Under the pieces are notes generated by a model. It did not search any database. It was not told the DNA's origin and was given only the letters and a program-made list of their open reading frames with translations. From Sinohyriopsis cumingii (taxonomy: Eukaryota; Mollusca; Bivalvia; Unionida; Unionidae): a stretch of DNA of 64,000 bases. Shown one piece after another: positions 10,643-19,535 of this stretch (its first letter is position 1; every line of letters begins with the position of its first letter). The DNA is taken from NCBI GenBank assembly GCA_028554795.2, contig JAPYKE020000037.1, positions 4,131,001-4,195,000 of the forward strand. Reading direction: 5' to 3'. A program made the translations under genes and the position numbers.

Positions 10643-11203
10643 ATGACGGAAACTCAGAAAACGATCCATTGGGGTGCACCAGCAGGGGAGACCGCTCAAG
10701 GGAACTCGGACTTACTTTCAGAAGAGGTACATTGGGATTTTGTGGATTTTCTTACCTCGCAAGAATTTGTTCCGGAACCTTCGTTACCTTCTTCATTACC
10801 GCAAGTGGAGAATTTTAGACAGAGACAGAAAGAAGAATTGGAGAAATTTATGCAACGACAAAAGGAAGCGGAACAAGCTTTTCTCCTACAGCAACAGCAA
10901 CAGCAACAAGAAGAGGTAAGAAAAAAACAACAGCAACAACAGCAAGAAGAAGTAGCAGCAAAGAAACAAGAGGGTGAAAATCAAACGGCTACGGTACTGT
11001 TGGACATTTTAGCGGAGTTAAGAAGTCTGAAACAAATGTATCAGACTTCTTTACTACGACCGAAGAGAATACGACCTTCCCGAGCTAAACACGCCAACCC
11101 TGTGACTAAGCCTGTCGTACCACCCTTAGTGATTTCAACCCAATCATCAGAAGTAGGACTTGGCCGTGGCAAAGGCTTAAGGCAGTTAAAGTTGATTGGT
11201 TAA
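10643..11203 (+). CDS. Gln-rich coiled-coil protein, Polinton left end
   Basis: 186 residues, no recognised domain. Residues 1-55 are acidic and mixed (WDFVDFLTSQEF). About 60-120 is a charged coiled coil with polyglutamine runs (QRQKEELEKFMQRQKEAEQ). About 120-140 is a leucine-rich helix (TVLLDILAELRSLKQMY), and the last 45 residues are basic (RPKRIRPSRAK). Its composition resembles the small coiled-coil genes at the right end, and it shares their histone-type stem-loop 26 bp past the stop. The start is chosen by distance from the TATA box at 10588. A structural or DNA-associated role is a guess. Confidence 0.7.
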   Translation: MTETQKTIHWGAPAGETAQGNSDLLSEEVHWDFVDFLTSQEFVPEPSLPSSLPQVENFRQRQKEELEKFMQRQKEAEQAFLLQQQQQQQEEVRKKQQQQQQEEVAAKKQEGENQTATVLLDILAELRSLKQMYQTSLLRPKRIRPSRAKHANPVTKPVVPPLVISTQSSEVGLGRGKGLRQLKLIG

Positions 11204-11228
11204 ACTCACCCCTACACCAAAATAAAAA

Positions 11229-11268
11229 GGCCCTTTTCAGGGCCACCCACATTTCTCGAAAAGAAATA
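11229..11268 (+). terminator. Histone-type 3' stem-loop plus downstream element
   Basis: AAAAAGGCCCTTTTCAGGGCC, then ACCCAC: an exact match to the histone mRNA stem-loop (stem GGCCCT/AGGGCC at 11229-11244, loop TTTC, flank ACCCA). CTCGAAAAGAAATA at about 11254-11267 sits where the U7 snRNA-pairing element lies in histone genes. It follows the stop at 11203 closely, and no AATAAA lies between the stop and the stem-loop. Confidence 0.85.
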
Positions 11269-11487
11269 CAATTTCAATTTGCCAATAACTCAAAAAAGAA
11301 CCCCACCCATTTTACCCTTATAGTACGTGTCTGTGTATGAGTGCGTGAGTGTAGCTTCTTATTTTAAAATCAAAACTCAAAGACACTTACCTTATATCAT
11401 TCATGTATTCTTTTATCCATTTTTTACAATCCAATTCACAACACAACACTTTAATTAAAAGTTCATTGACTTCTTCTTTCTCCTTAT
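11245..11487. other. Intergenic spacer between converging Polinton genes
   Basis: This AT-rich spacer separates the 3' ends of the genes at 10643-11203 (plus) and 11488-11970 (minus). On the minus strand there is a splice-donor-like ATAAGGTAAGTGT near 11390. No canonical AATAAA was found for the minus-strand gene, so its 3' end is unresolved. Confidence 0.4.
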
Positions 11488-11970
11488 TTAGTCTCTCTGT
11501 TTTTTGAATTTCTTCACCGTTTTTTCCTCATTTTCTTCCCTTCTTCTTTTCTTCTCCTGTTTCTTTGCTTCTTTTAAATAGAATTGTCTTCTTTCTTCCT
11601 CTGAAGAATCCCTCTCTTCTTTCGAAGAATCCCTCTCTTCTTCCGAAGAATCCCTCTCTTCTTCTGAAGAATCCTTCTTTTCTTCTGACTCCTCTTGTTT
11701 CTTTCTTGGGCAATCTGGAGACCAATGTCCTTTTTCTTTACAATAATAACAGGTATCTTGACTTTTGTCTTTTTTAGCCCCTGTTTTTTTTCTTTTTTGA
11801 CGGTCTGGACACTCTGAAGACCAATGCCCTTTCTTCTGACAGATATAGCAAGTATCCTGACTCTTATCTCGAAAGGAAGGAGAGTAGTCCGTCGGCTGGT
11901 CTGAAGAGAATTTTCTAATGACCCCTCGCAAAGCTCTGACGAAACGTTCCATCTGGGTAGTCTCTTCCAT
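11488..11970 (-). CDS. Zinc-knuckle (CCHC x2) basic/acidic protein of the Polinton
   Basis: 160 residues from the ATG at 11970. The longer frame from 12018 would begin only a few bases past the TATA box at 12020-12033, upstream of any expected transcript start. Two CCHC knuckles lie at residues 41-54 (CYICQKKGHWSSEC) and 74-87 (CYYCKEKGHWSPDC). Four tandem copies of DSSEEER/DSSKEER follow at about 100-127, then a Lys/Arg/Glu-rich tail. CCHC knuckles bind single-stranded nucleic acid in Gag and CNBP-type proteins. The repeats alternate acidic residues with possible casein-kinase-2 serines. It is divergent from the polymerase gene. Nucleic-acid binding is a family inference; the exact role is unknown. 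Confidence 0.75.
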   Translation of the reverse strand: MEETTQMERFVRALRGVIRKFSSDQPTDYSPSFRDKSQDTCYICQKKGHWSSECPDRQKRKKTGAKKDKSQDTCYYCKEKGHWSPDCPRKKQEESEEKKDSSEEERDSSEEERDSSKEERDSSEEERRQFYLKEAKKQEKKRRREENEEKTVKKFKKQRD

Positions 11971-12019
11971 CGTTCTCCTCGGTTTGAGAGTGAAATGAAT
12001 AGTGAAAGGACAAGACACA

Positions 12020-12057
12020 CCCTTTTTATATACGCTGGATTGCCAAGACTATAAATT
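12020..12057. promoter_or_regulatory. Divergent TATA boxes between zinc-knuckle and polymerase genes
   Basis: Minus-strand TATATAAAAAG (about 12022-12033) lies about 50 bp before the zinc-knuckle start. Plus-strand CTATAAATT (12049-12057) lies about 47 bp before the polymerase ATG at 12104. Confidence 0.6.
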
Positions 12058-12103
12058 AGTCTATGGTGTTTAAACTTGAGTCATTTGACGTTTTACACTC
12101 AAG

Positions 12104-15100
12104 ATGAAACGATCCCATTCATTCGAGAAGAAAGAAGAAGAAGAAAGTAAGAGGCAGAAACGTGATCTATCGCCTCGTACCAGGGCTGAAATCTTGGCAC
12201 AAATTCATGCCAGTGATTTTGAAGAGGACATGAGTGAACCAGAATCAGAACCCTCTAAACCAAGTTCACCACCCTTAGTCAACCCTGAAAAGTACTATTC
12301 CATTCGAGAGACGGAAAAGCGCTCCTCTAGAAAATTTAGAACCACGGCTTACACCTACACGGTGAAGTTTAAAGATTTCAAGGCCGACGTACCCTTGGAG
12401 AAAGCAGAAGGGTTTATCACCGAGATGTGGGATTCTTTGCTCACCGCACTCAAGCGACAATGTCAAGCCAAAGAAGACGATCGCTTGACACTATCCATAG
12501 ATCACGACGGTTTGAAATCCCCTGTTTGGATCGAGTTTAGCAGACCCGCAGAACTGACCCCTTCCAAAGTCATGGACAAGATACAACAGGTGCAACAATC
12601 TAATGACCAGTTTGACATCACCGATGGTAAAGCCACACTGAAAATGGCCCACGTCTCTCCTCCTCAAGGAACTGGATGCAAAAAGATGTTATTGGTGGAC
12701 GACCTTCGCAACACCAAAAAGAGTCTCGTCCGAATTAACAACCCTCAAGACCAGATGTGTTTAGCCCGTGCCATCGTGGTGGGACGAACCTATGCCAACA
12801 AGAACGACACGGTAGAATGGAAAAGAACCTGGAAAACTATTCAACAATCCGACCGAGCCAAACAACGAAATGAAGCAGAACTCCTGTTGCAACAAGCCGG
12901 ACTGTCCAAAGACACACCCTGTGGCATTCCTGAGATGCAAAAATTGCAAGATGCCCTAGCTCCACGCTACACCTTGAAAGTGCACCCTCAAGAAATGCGT
13001 GGAACTCTGTTGTTTCGAGGCCAAGATTTTAAGGACGGAAAATACATTCATGTCTATCATCACGATGACCATTTCGATACCATTACCAGTATCACTGGAT
13101 TCCTGGGATACAGTTATTATTGTCAGAAATGTGACTATGGTTATAACAATCGAGAGTAACACAAGCATTGTGGAATGAAATGCCCAGGATGTTTGGCCTC
13201 TCCACCCTGTCTGAGCGAAGGACCAGTGCCTTGTTCGACTTGTTTGCGCACGTTTGTCAGTCCTACCAGTTACCAACAACATTTGAAAACACAAGGTTCA
13301 CAGAAGAAATGTGCTTGTCAACTCCTGAGATTGTGCCCTACCTGTGGACAAGGCATACTTACCAATAATGCCAAGGCACACGTATGTCGAGGAAAGAAAA
13401 AATGTCTAATTTGTCACCACATCGTGGACTTAGAACACCAATGCTACGTGCAAAAATACCAACCCCCACCAGAGAAAGAGGACGGTCACAAGAAGAAAGG
13501 CAATTTCATCTTTTTCGATTTCGAATGCATGCAAGAGACCGGCATTCACATTCCTAATTTCTGCGTGGCTCATCGAGCGTGCGAGAAGTGCATTCAAGAA
13601 CCTTCAGTCATTGCCCTCACTGCAGCAAGATTCCTGGAGGACGTGAAAAAATCTTTCGGGGACCAAACACGTTAGCCGATTTTGCCCGATGGGTCTTAGA
13701 CCCCATCGACAAGACGTGGAGCAAAGAGGACATCGAACGTTACGGAGATTGTCATCGTCATGCCACGGTGATGGCTCACAATTTCTCCGGATACGATGGA
13801 CAGTTTCTTCTCAGATACTATACGGAACAAGGCACCGAACGTCCTAAAGTGACTTTGAACGGAGCCAAAATCATTTTCATGCAAGTGGGACAAGTACAGT
13901 TTAAAGATTCGATGAGTTACTTGGCCATGCCTTTGAGTCGAATGCCTAAAACGTTTGGAATGACAGAAATGGCTAAAGGGTACTTTCCACACTTTTTCAA
14001 TACGGAACCAATCAACATGCCGTTCTACCCCATTTGCCTGAGGCTCACTATTACGACCCCGACAACATGCGTACCGAGCAACGAGAAGCTTTCTACGCTT
14101 GGTACCAGGCTCATGCCTCTGACCCCTTCGACTTTCAGGAAGAAATGTTAAAGTATTGTCGTTCCGACGTGGACATTTTACGGCGTTGCTGTGGAAAATT
14201 TCGAGAACTGTTCATGGAACACGGAGGGGTCGATCCTTTGAAAGAAGCTTGCACCATTGCCAAAGCGTGTTCCTTAGTGTACCGCCAACGATTCATGCCT
14301 GAAAACACCGTGGCTGTCATCAGTTCTCAAACGACCCACTATGTCAAGCGTCAATACTCGGTCAAAGCCCTACGTTGGTTAAATTACTTGTGCGACAAGG
14401 AAGACAAATGGATTCAGCATGCCCGCAACTGAGGATGGCGAAAAGACCATCGGAACGTATTCGGTCGATGGCTGGGACTTAGAAAACCCCAAGATCGTGT
14501 GCGAGTTTAACGGTTGCTTATTTCACGGATGTCCCGTCTGTTACCCTGACCGTGACACTAAAAATTAGTTTTTGCAACGAACCATGGAAGACTTGTACCA
14601 GGACACTTGTCAGCGACGCCTAAAGTTAGAACAGCAAGGATACCAAGTGGTGGAAATGTGGGAACACGAGTACGATCACCGTTTGAAAACCGATCCCGAG
14701 TTTAAACGCCTCGTGGAAAGTTACCAGTTCATGGACCCGCTAAACCCGAGGGATAGTTTGTACGGAGGAAGGACCAATGCCACCTGTTTGCTGTACCAAG
14801 CCGACGAAGAGAAAGGAGAAGAAATCAAATAGTTGGACGTGTGTTCGCTGTATCCCTACGTGTGCAAATATTGTCGCTTTCCTGTAGGGCACCCGCAATT
14901 GTTCACCGAACACATCGACCTGAAAAACATTCGACAATACGAAGGCTTGATCAAGTGTAAAGTTTTGCCTCCCACGAACCTATACCATCCCGTCTTACCT
15001 CACCATTGTCAAGGCAAACTGATGTTTCCATTGTGCCGTGCTTGTGCCGAAACGTGCAACCAGGACCAACCTTGCCATCACATCCAGGAAGAACGTGCCT

Positions 15101-16164
15101 TGACGGGAACCTGGGTCAGCGTGGAATTGTTCAAAGCTCTGGACATGGGATACCAACTGTTAGAAGTGTACGAAATTTGCCACTTTCCCAAGACACAACA
15201 GTACCACAAGGGTGACCCTACTCAGAAAGGCATTTTCGCCGACTACGTGGATGCCTTTTTGAAACTGAAACAAGAAGCCAGCGGCTATCCTTCCTGGTGT
15301 CACACTCCCGAAGACCAAATACAATTCAAAGAGAAATACTACGAACAAGAAGGCATCTCTTTAGACCACATCGAAGAAAACGAAGGCAGGCGATCGTTTG
15401 CCAAAGTGATGTTAAATTGCTTGTGGGGTAAAATGGCACAACGACCGTGTTTACCCAAGACGGAATATTTGACAGAACCTTCCCGCTACTTCCAGATGAT
15501 TCACGACAAAACCAAATACATGAAACACGTGGACGTCGTTCGAGAGGATTTGATCTTGGTCAATTACGAAGAAGATCTGGACTTTGTACAAGACGACCCT
15601 TTTGGAAATGTCATCATTGCGGCTTACGTGACAGCTCATGCTCGCTTAAAATTGTACGAAGCTTTAGAACTGTTAGAAGAACGCGTCCTGTACTTTGACA
15701 CGGACAGTTGCATTTACATCCATCACCCGATTCAACAGCACCCTGACATCGAAGGAGACCGTTTAAGAGCCTGGACAGACGAGCATCCCGACGACAAGAT
15801 TCTAAGTTTCGTCAGGGGTGGTCCCAAAAATTACGGCTACGAATACCGGGACAAACAAGGAGAAGTGCACACGACGTGCAAAGTGAAAGGACTGACTCTG
15901 AATCATCGTACCAGTCGTGTGGTCAACTTTGGGGTATTGAAAGAAGCCTTGCAATCGGGAGAGGATGGAAACTTTAAAGTGACCACATATCAACCGAACA
16001 AGATTGTACGTTTACCCACTCACCACATCGTCAGTCGACCCTTGGAAAAAGTCTATCAAATTGTATACCAGAAGCGAGTGCGACTTCCCAATCACTTCAC
16101 CTTACCGTACGGTCACGTCGGTATTGGTCTGTATATGAAAAGGAACCCTAGGCAACATCGATAG
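12104..16164 (+). pseudogene. Protein-primed DNA polymerase B (POLB), broken by three stops and three frameshifts
   Basis: About 1,350 codons, the usual size for Polinton POLB. It would copy the linear element from a protein primer. In order: a Lys/Glu-rich N-terminus, a cysteine-rich region (CQKCDYGY near 13130; CPTCGQG near 13340), exonuclease motifs (FFDFEC near 13514; NFSGYDG near 13780), palm motif A (DVCSLYP near 14836), motif B (KVMLNCLWGKMAQ near 15405) and motif C (YFDTDS at 15691-15708). Breaks: TAA 13157-13159, TAG 14566-14568, TAG 14830-14832 immediately before motif A, and frame changes near 13660, 14025 and 14432. Catalytic residues remain recognisable, so decay is recent. A TATA box precedes the ATG. 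Confidence 0.93.
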
Positions 16165-16190
16165 TTCATTGTTCATTGAAGTAACTTACC

Positions 16191-16583
16191 ATGTCGTTGA
16201 CGAAGAAGAAACCAGATTGGTTAGGAGTCAAATGTTGGACATCACCGAGACCAGTGTTTTGAGGCTTGGACACAAGAGGTGGTCCCAGTACGCACGAGAG
16301 TTATTCAAGGAAAAAAGTTACTTTTCAACCCGTGTTAGTGACGGTGCCAGAAGAACCCGTCACCCAGGACAGGACTGTCGTGGACAGGCCTGAAAGACCC
16401 TTTCGGGAGGACACTTGTGTGACCTTACCCCTTACTATAGAACTGGTTAGAACTTTACCCAAAACATGTGGTTGTTGTACAGACACTTGTGTTTATTCCA
16501 CGTTCATGGTTATCATGTGCCTTTTATTCTTGTACTTAAGCCTTTGGCTTTTATGTATTTTTGTCTTTCGTATTCATGTTTGA
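16191..16583 (+). pseudogene. Small single-pass membrane protein, one in-frame stop
   Basis: A frame of 130 codons starting MSLTKKKPDWLGV, with a TGA at about 16257-16259 and open afterwards to 16583. The C-terminal half has a cysteine cluster (CGCCTDTC) followed by a strongly hydrophobic helix (MVIMCLLFLYLSLWLLCIFVF) and a short tail, typical of a tail-anchored or type II membrane protein. It starts 27 bp after the polymerase stop and is followed by AATAAA at 16591. I do not know a named homologue. An in-frame downstream start might still yield the membrane part. Confidence 0.55.
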
Positions 16584-16590
16584 AACATTC

Positions 16591-16619
16591 AATAAACGTG
16601 TTCTGAAAAAGTATATAAA
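16591..16619 (+). promoter_or_regulatory. AATAAA signal followed by TATA box for ATPase
   Basis: AATAAA at 16591-16596 ends the upstream unit. TATATAAA at about 16612-16619 begins the next, about 48 bp before the ATPase ATG. Only 15 bp separate the two signals, showing tight packing of transcription units. Confidence 0.6.
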
Positions 16620-16666
16620 CTCTTGTCTTGTTTGTTTTTCGTGTCACAAGTGACATTCCTCACACT

Positions 16667-17410
16667 ATGGCTACCTCTGCTGTCTCTGCTCCCTCTTCCT
16701 CTACTGTCAAAGTCATCGACGAACACTTAGATCGTGCAAGTTGGGAGGCTTTGTATCTTCGCCATCCCTTTAACATGCTCATTGCTGGACCTAGCGGATC
16801 TGGCAAAACCGAATTCGTCAAACGTTTGATCGAACATAAACATCATTTGATCGATCGACCCCCTCAACGAATCGTGTGGTGTTACAAAGAGTGGCAATCG
16901 GCGTACAGCCTCTTGCGAGAAAGTCAAGGCGATTCCATCGTGTTTGTGGAAGGCATTCCTAAAGAAGACGACGGCATCGTCTCTGACTCCTGTCAAACCC
17001 ATTTGGTCATTTTCGACGACATGTTAGGAGAAGACGAAGAAGAAATTAAACTGTGGTTCACGCGCAAAGGGCATCACCGTAATGCCAGTGTCGTTTACAT
17101 CACCCAAAATTTGTTTCAACAAAGTAAAGCCCATCGCACCATCAGTCTCAATGCGCATTATGTGGTCTTGTTTAAAAGCCCTCGAGATAAATCGCAAGTG
17201 CAAGTCTTAGCCAAACAGTTAGGAACGCCTTGGCTGACTCAGGCGTACGACGATGCCACTCAAACGCCACACGCCTATTTACTCGTCGATTTGAAACCTA
17301 CCACCCCCGAGGATTTGCGATTTCGTACCCACTTGTTTCACCACTGGTGCCAAGACGGAGGGCCTGTCCTGTACACGTCTCCGTCCTCGACTTCATTTCA
17401 CTCCCCATAA
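16667..17410 (+). CDS. A32-like genome-packaging ATPase (FtsK/HerA superfamily)
   Basis: 247 residues, intact. Walker A is GPSGSGKT at about residues 43-50, Walker B is HLVIFDDM at about 118-125, and a sensor-like VVYITQNLFQQ lies near 147-157, in the order usual for Polinton and poxvirus A32-type ATPases. It would hydrolyse ATP to drive DNA into the capsid. The start at 16667 sits about 48 bp after the TATA box; the frame is open slightly further upstream, but those codons precede or overlap the expected transcript start. The length fits the family. Confidence 0.95.
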   Translation: MATSAVSAPSSSTVKVIDEHLDRASWEALYLRHPFNMLIAGPSGSGKTEFVKRLIEHKHHLIDRPPQRIVWCYKEWQSAYSLLRESQGDSIVFVEGIPKEDDGIVSDSCQTHLVIFDDMLGEDEEEIKLWFTRKGHHRNASVVYITQNLFQQSKAHRTISLNAHYVVLFKSPRDKSQVQVLAKQLGTPWLTQAYDDATQTPHAYLLVDLKPTTPEDLRFRTHLFHHWCQDGGPVLYTSPSSTSFHSP

Positions 17411-17417
17411 AAAAATC

Positions 17418-17425
17418 TATAAAAA
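17418..17425 (+). promoter_or_regulatory. TATA box for basic protein gene
   Basis: TATAAAAA begins eight bases after the ATPase stop codon and 48 bp before the ATG at 17466. Confidence 0.55.
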
Positions 17426-17465
17426 CCTCAGACCCTTTTTCGTCTGTCTCACTCTCAGTACGAAC

Positions 17466-18380
17466 ATGACGTCCCTTCAGTCGCATCTTCCCGTCAAATT
17501 GATTCGTGCCTTTTATGGCATCAGTCGAGAAAAAGATCCACAAACACGAGCTCGTGTCTTAGAAGCTAGTCTCAAAGAAGTCTTACGATGGTTCACGGTG
17601 ACGGCACGTCAATTACTCCAAGGAATCATTCAGATTCCTCATCAAACCAAACGCTTTTTCGATCGAAACAAAGTCGCTTTGGTCCAACTGGCCGATCCCC
17701 GCATCGACACTCAAACCAAAAAACAAATCATTTTGAAACCTGGAGGGAGCGGTACTCTAGGAGGGGTCATCATTCGCTCACTCTTAAGATGGGATCCTAA
17801 TGCCCCCAAAGTTATCCCCAAGACAAAAGTCCAACGAAGCCCCAAGAAGAAAAAGACCAGGTCCCCAAGGAGAACTTCTCCAGTGGCAGGACCCTCCTCT
17901 GACCAGACACCAACCCGGAAAAAGAAAAGAAGCCCCAAGAAAAAGAAAAGTCCACAGAAAACTAGTCGCAAGAGAGGCACTTCGGCCAGGACGCAACCTT
18001 ACACACGCAAACCACGACCTGCCACAGTGGTGACTGCGTCTCCGGCAGCTTCACGTTTGTCCACTTCTCCGTTAATGACACCCAGAACTGAAGAGTACCT
18101 GGAGATGTTGATCACACCAAGAACTTCTCCGTTGATGACCCCCAAAAGAACTTCCCCAGTGGCAGGACCTTCCAATTTAGTGGCAGTGGCTGCTGCTCAC
18201 AAAGTACCTTCTCCCAAAATCAAAGTTCAAGAAAGATCGGGCATGTTGCAAAGTTTACTGGATTTGTCCAAGCAAGAATTGGCTCGATTTAGTCCGTTAC
18301 GTACCCCTGCACGACGTGTCATGCCTGTCCTCAAACTAATACGACGTAAAGACAATCAGTGGCGACGCGTTCTAGTATAA
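17466..18380 (+). CDS. Large basic Ser/Pro/Lys-rich protein (possible core protein)
   Basis: 304 residues, intact. Residues 1-115 look folded and helical, ending in a segment (LADPRIDTQTKKQIIL, then GGSGTLGGVI) like one seen in small Polinton proteins. About 120-180 is very basic with SPKKKK and RSPRRTSP motifs. About 185-260 has proline-directed repeats (TSPLMTP three times, TSPVAGPS twice). The C-terminus is basic (RRKDNQWRRVLV). Composition suggests a DNA-condensing core protein like adenovirus V or VII, or a phosphoprotein; this is inference. It has no Cys-His-Asp protease signature, so it is not the missing protease. Confidence 0.75.
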   Translation: MTSLQSHLPVKLIRAFYGISREKDPQTRARVLEASLKEVLRWFTVTARQLLQGIIQIPHQTKRFFDRNKVALVQLADPRIDTQTKKQIILKPGGSGTLGGVIIRSLLRWDPNAPKVIPKTKVQRSPKKKKTRSPRRTSPVAGPSSDQTPTRKKKRSPKKKKSPQKTSRKRGTSARTQPYTRKPRPATVVTASPAASRLSTSPLMTPRTEEYLEMLITPRTSPLMTPKRTSPVAGPSNLVAVAAAHKVPSPKIKVQERSGMLQSLLDLSKQELARFSPLRTPARRVMPVLKLIRRKDNQWRRVLV

Positions 18381-18384
18381 AAAG
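18376..18384 (+). promoter_or_regulatory. TATA box overlapping the preceding stop codon
   Basis: TATAAAAAG shares its TAA with the stop of the basic protein (18378-18380). The next ATG, at 18438, is 62 bp from the first base of the box. Confidence 0.55.
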
Positions 18385-18437
18385 GCCTGTGACCAAGTCG
18401 GGTATCAGTGTTTTTTGGTGCTCCTGAAGACTCAAAG

Positions 18438-18821
18438 ATGTCACCCTCCACAAAACCCCAAGGAAAGAAAAGGAAAGGACTGCCACCACGTTTCGCCAAA
18501 CATGGGGACATGTTATCTGTCCTGTCCAAAGCTTCTCCACCTCTACGAAAAAAACTCATTCAAACAGCCTCCAAAGAGGTCATCGATACCGTGTGCGAAT
18601 GTTGTTTGAACGTTTTGAAAGGCACGATCCCTTTGTCCAAACACCAGAAACAATGCTTAGGCAAACATCGTCACGTTCTTCGCCAAATGGTTCAAAAGAA
18701 AATTCCCATTCGTCAAAAAAAGATGTTAGTGCAACGTGGAGGTATTTTACCTCTCTTGTTAGGCCCCATACTGAAAGGAGTCTTGGGAACCATGTTGGGA
18801 GGACTGGTGGGAGCAAGATAA
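18438..18821 (+). CDS. Small basic protein with hydrophobic Gly-rich C-terminus
   Basis: 127 residues, intact, starting MSPSTKPQGKKRK. It has a middle helical part with a Cys cluster (CECCLNVLKG), a basic stretch (KHRHVLRQMVQKKIPIRQKK) and a hydrophobic end (GGILPLLLGPILKGVLG, then GGLVGAR). This last pattern is recurrent in Polinton and related virus genomes next to capsid genes, and resembles membrane-active or core minor virion proteins of adenoviruses (pX/pVI-like). The function is therefore a family-level inference. The start is set by the TATA box; the frame is open upstream to 18408 but without an ATG. Confidence 0.75.
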   Translation: MSPSTKPQGKKRKGLPPRFAKHGDMLSVLSKASPPLRKKLIQTASKEVIDTVCECCLNVLKGTIPLSKHQKQCLGKHRHVLRQMVQKKIPIRQKKMLVQRGGILPLLLGPILKGVLGTMLGGLVGAR

Positions 18822-18826
18822 AAAGG
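18817..18826 (+). promoter_or_regulatory. TATA-like box overlapping the preceding stop codon
   Basis: GATAAAAAGG contains the stop codon TAA (18819-18821) of the previous gene and lies about 50 bp before the ATG at 18870. It mirrors the arrangement at 18376. Confidence 0.45.
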
Positions 18827-18869
18827 CCTCGGAAGTTCCAAGATCTCAGAATCGACCCCTGACAACCCC

Positions 18870-19514
18870 ATGGAAGGACGAAAACTAGCTTTAGTGCCTT
18901 ACAAACGATGGATGGAATACCATCGGTGGCAAGAACAACACACCCCGCATTTACCTCCCAATCCCCATTTGAGCGAGATGTCCCAGTTACAACACGAATT
19001 GCAGTCCTTGATGGATCGCCAAGATTTGTCCGAAACAGAAAAATCGCAAAAGTACGGTCAACTCTTGCAACGACTGCAACTCTTTCACCAGAAAGCTTTA
19101 GACGAAACAGCTCTACCCACTCTGAAAGATTTTAAGACCTTGATGAAAAGTCCAGCACCATCACCAGTACCAGTATCAGTACCAGTACCACCAGTACCCG
19201 TGACCAAGACAGAAAAAGGAGAAGAAGAGGAAGGGTTTCAAACTCCACCAGAAAAAGTACGCAAGTTAACAACACCACCTACCTCCAGAATTGGATGGAT
19301 TAAAAAGATGATGGCCACCCCTTCTTCCTCACAAGAGAAAAAGAAAGTGAAGACAGAAGTGAAGACAGAAGTGAAACAAGAACCGATATCCCCCGCTCAG
19401 ACATCCTTCTCCTCTTCGACACCTATTGCTGGCCGCACACGCAAAGCATTGCAATCCAAGAAAATGCCCCAAGAGAAAAAGAGTAGCATCCTCCAAGAGT
19501 GGGTGTCTTATTAA
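18870..19514 (+). CDS. Unrecognised Polinton protein, helical then Pro/Lys-rich
   Basis: 214 residues, intact. The N-terminus (KLALVPYKRWMEYHRW) is followed by a predicted coiled coil at about 35-95 (LQHELQSLMDRQDLSET). Next come a Pro/Val repeat (PVPVSVPVPPVPV) at about 95-112, an acidic patch and a basic C-terminal third containing TEVKTEVKQEP, a SUMO-consensus-like motif. A comparable LVPY-x-R start occurs in proteins at this position in other Polintons, from memory of the family. Function unknown. The next gene, integrase, begins 21 bp later with no TATA box, so the two may be cotranscribed. Confidence 0.65.
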   Translation: MEGRKLALVPYKRWMEYHRWQEQHTPHLPPNPHLSEMSQLQHELQSLMDRQDLSETEKSQKYGQLLQRLQLFHQKALDETALPTLKDFKTLMKSPAPSPVPVSVPVPPVPVTKTEKGEEEEGFQTPPEKVRKLTTPPTSRIGWIKKMMATPSSSQEKKKVKTEVKTEVKQEPISPAQTSFSSSTPIAGRTRKALQSKKMPQEKKSSILQEWVSY

Positions 19515-19535
19515 CACACCAACCAACACAAAAAA

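Noticed and set aside
17466-18380. Candidate Polinton protease
   Set aside because: Located where a protease might be, but composition is basic and Ser/Pro-rich and no His-Asp-Cys signature is present.
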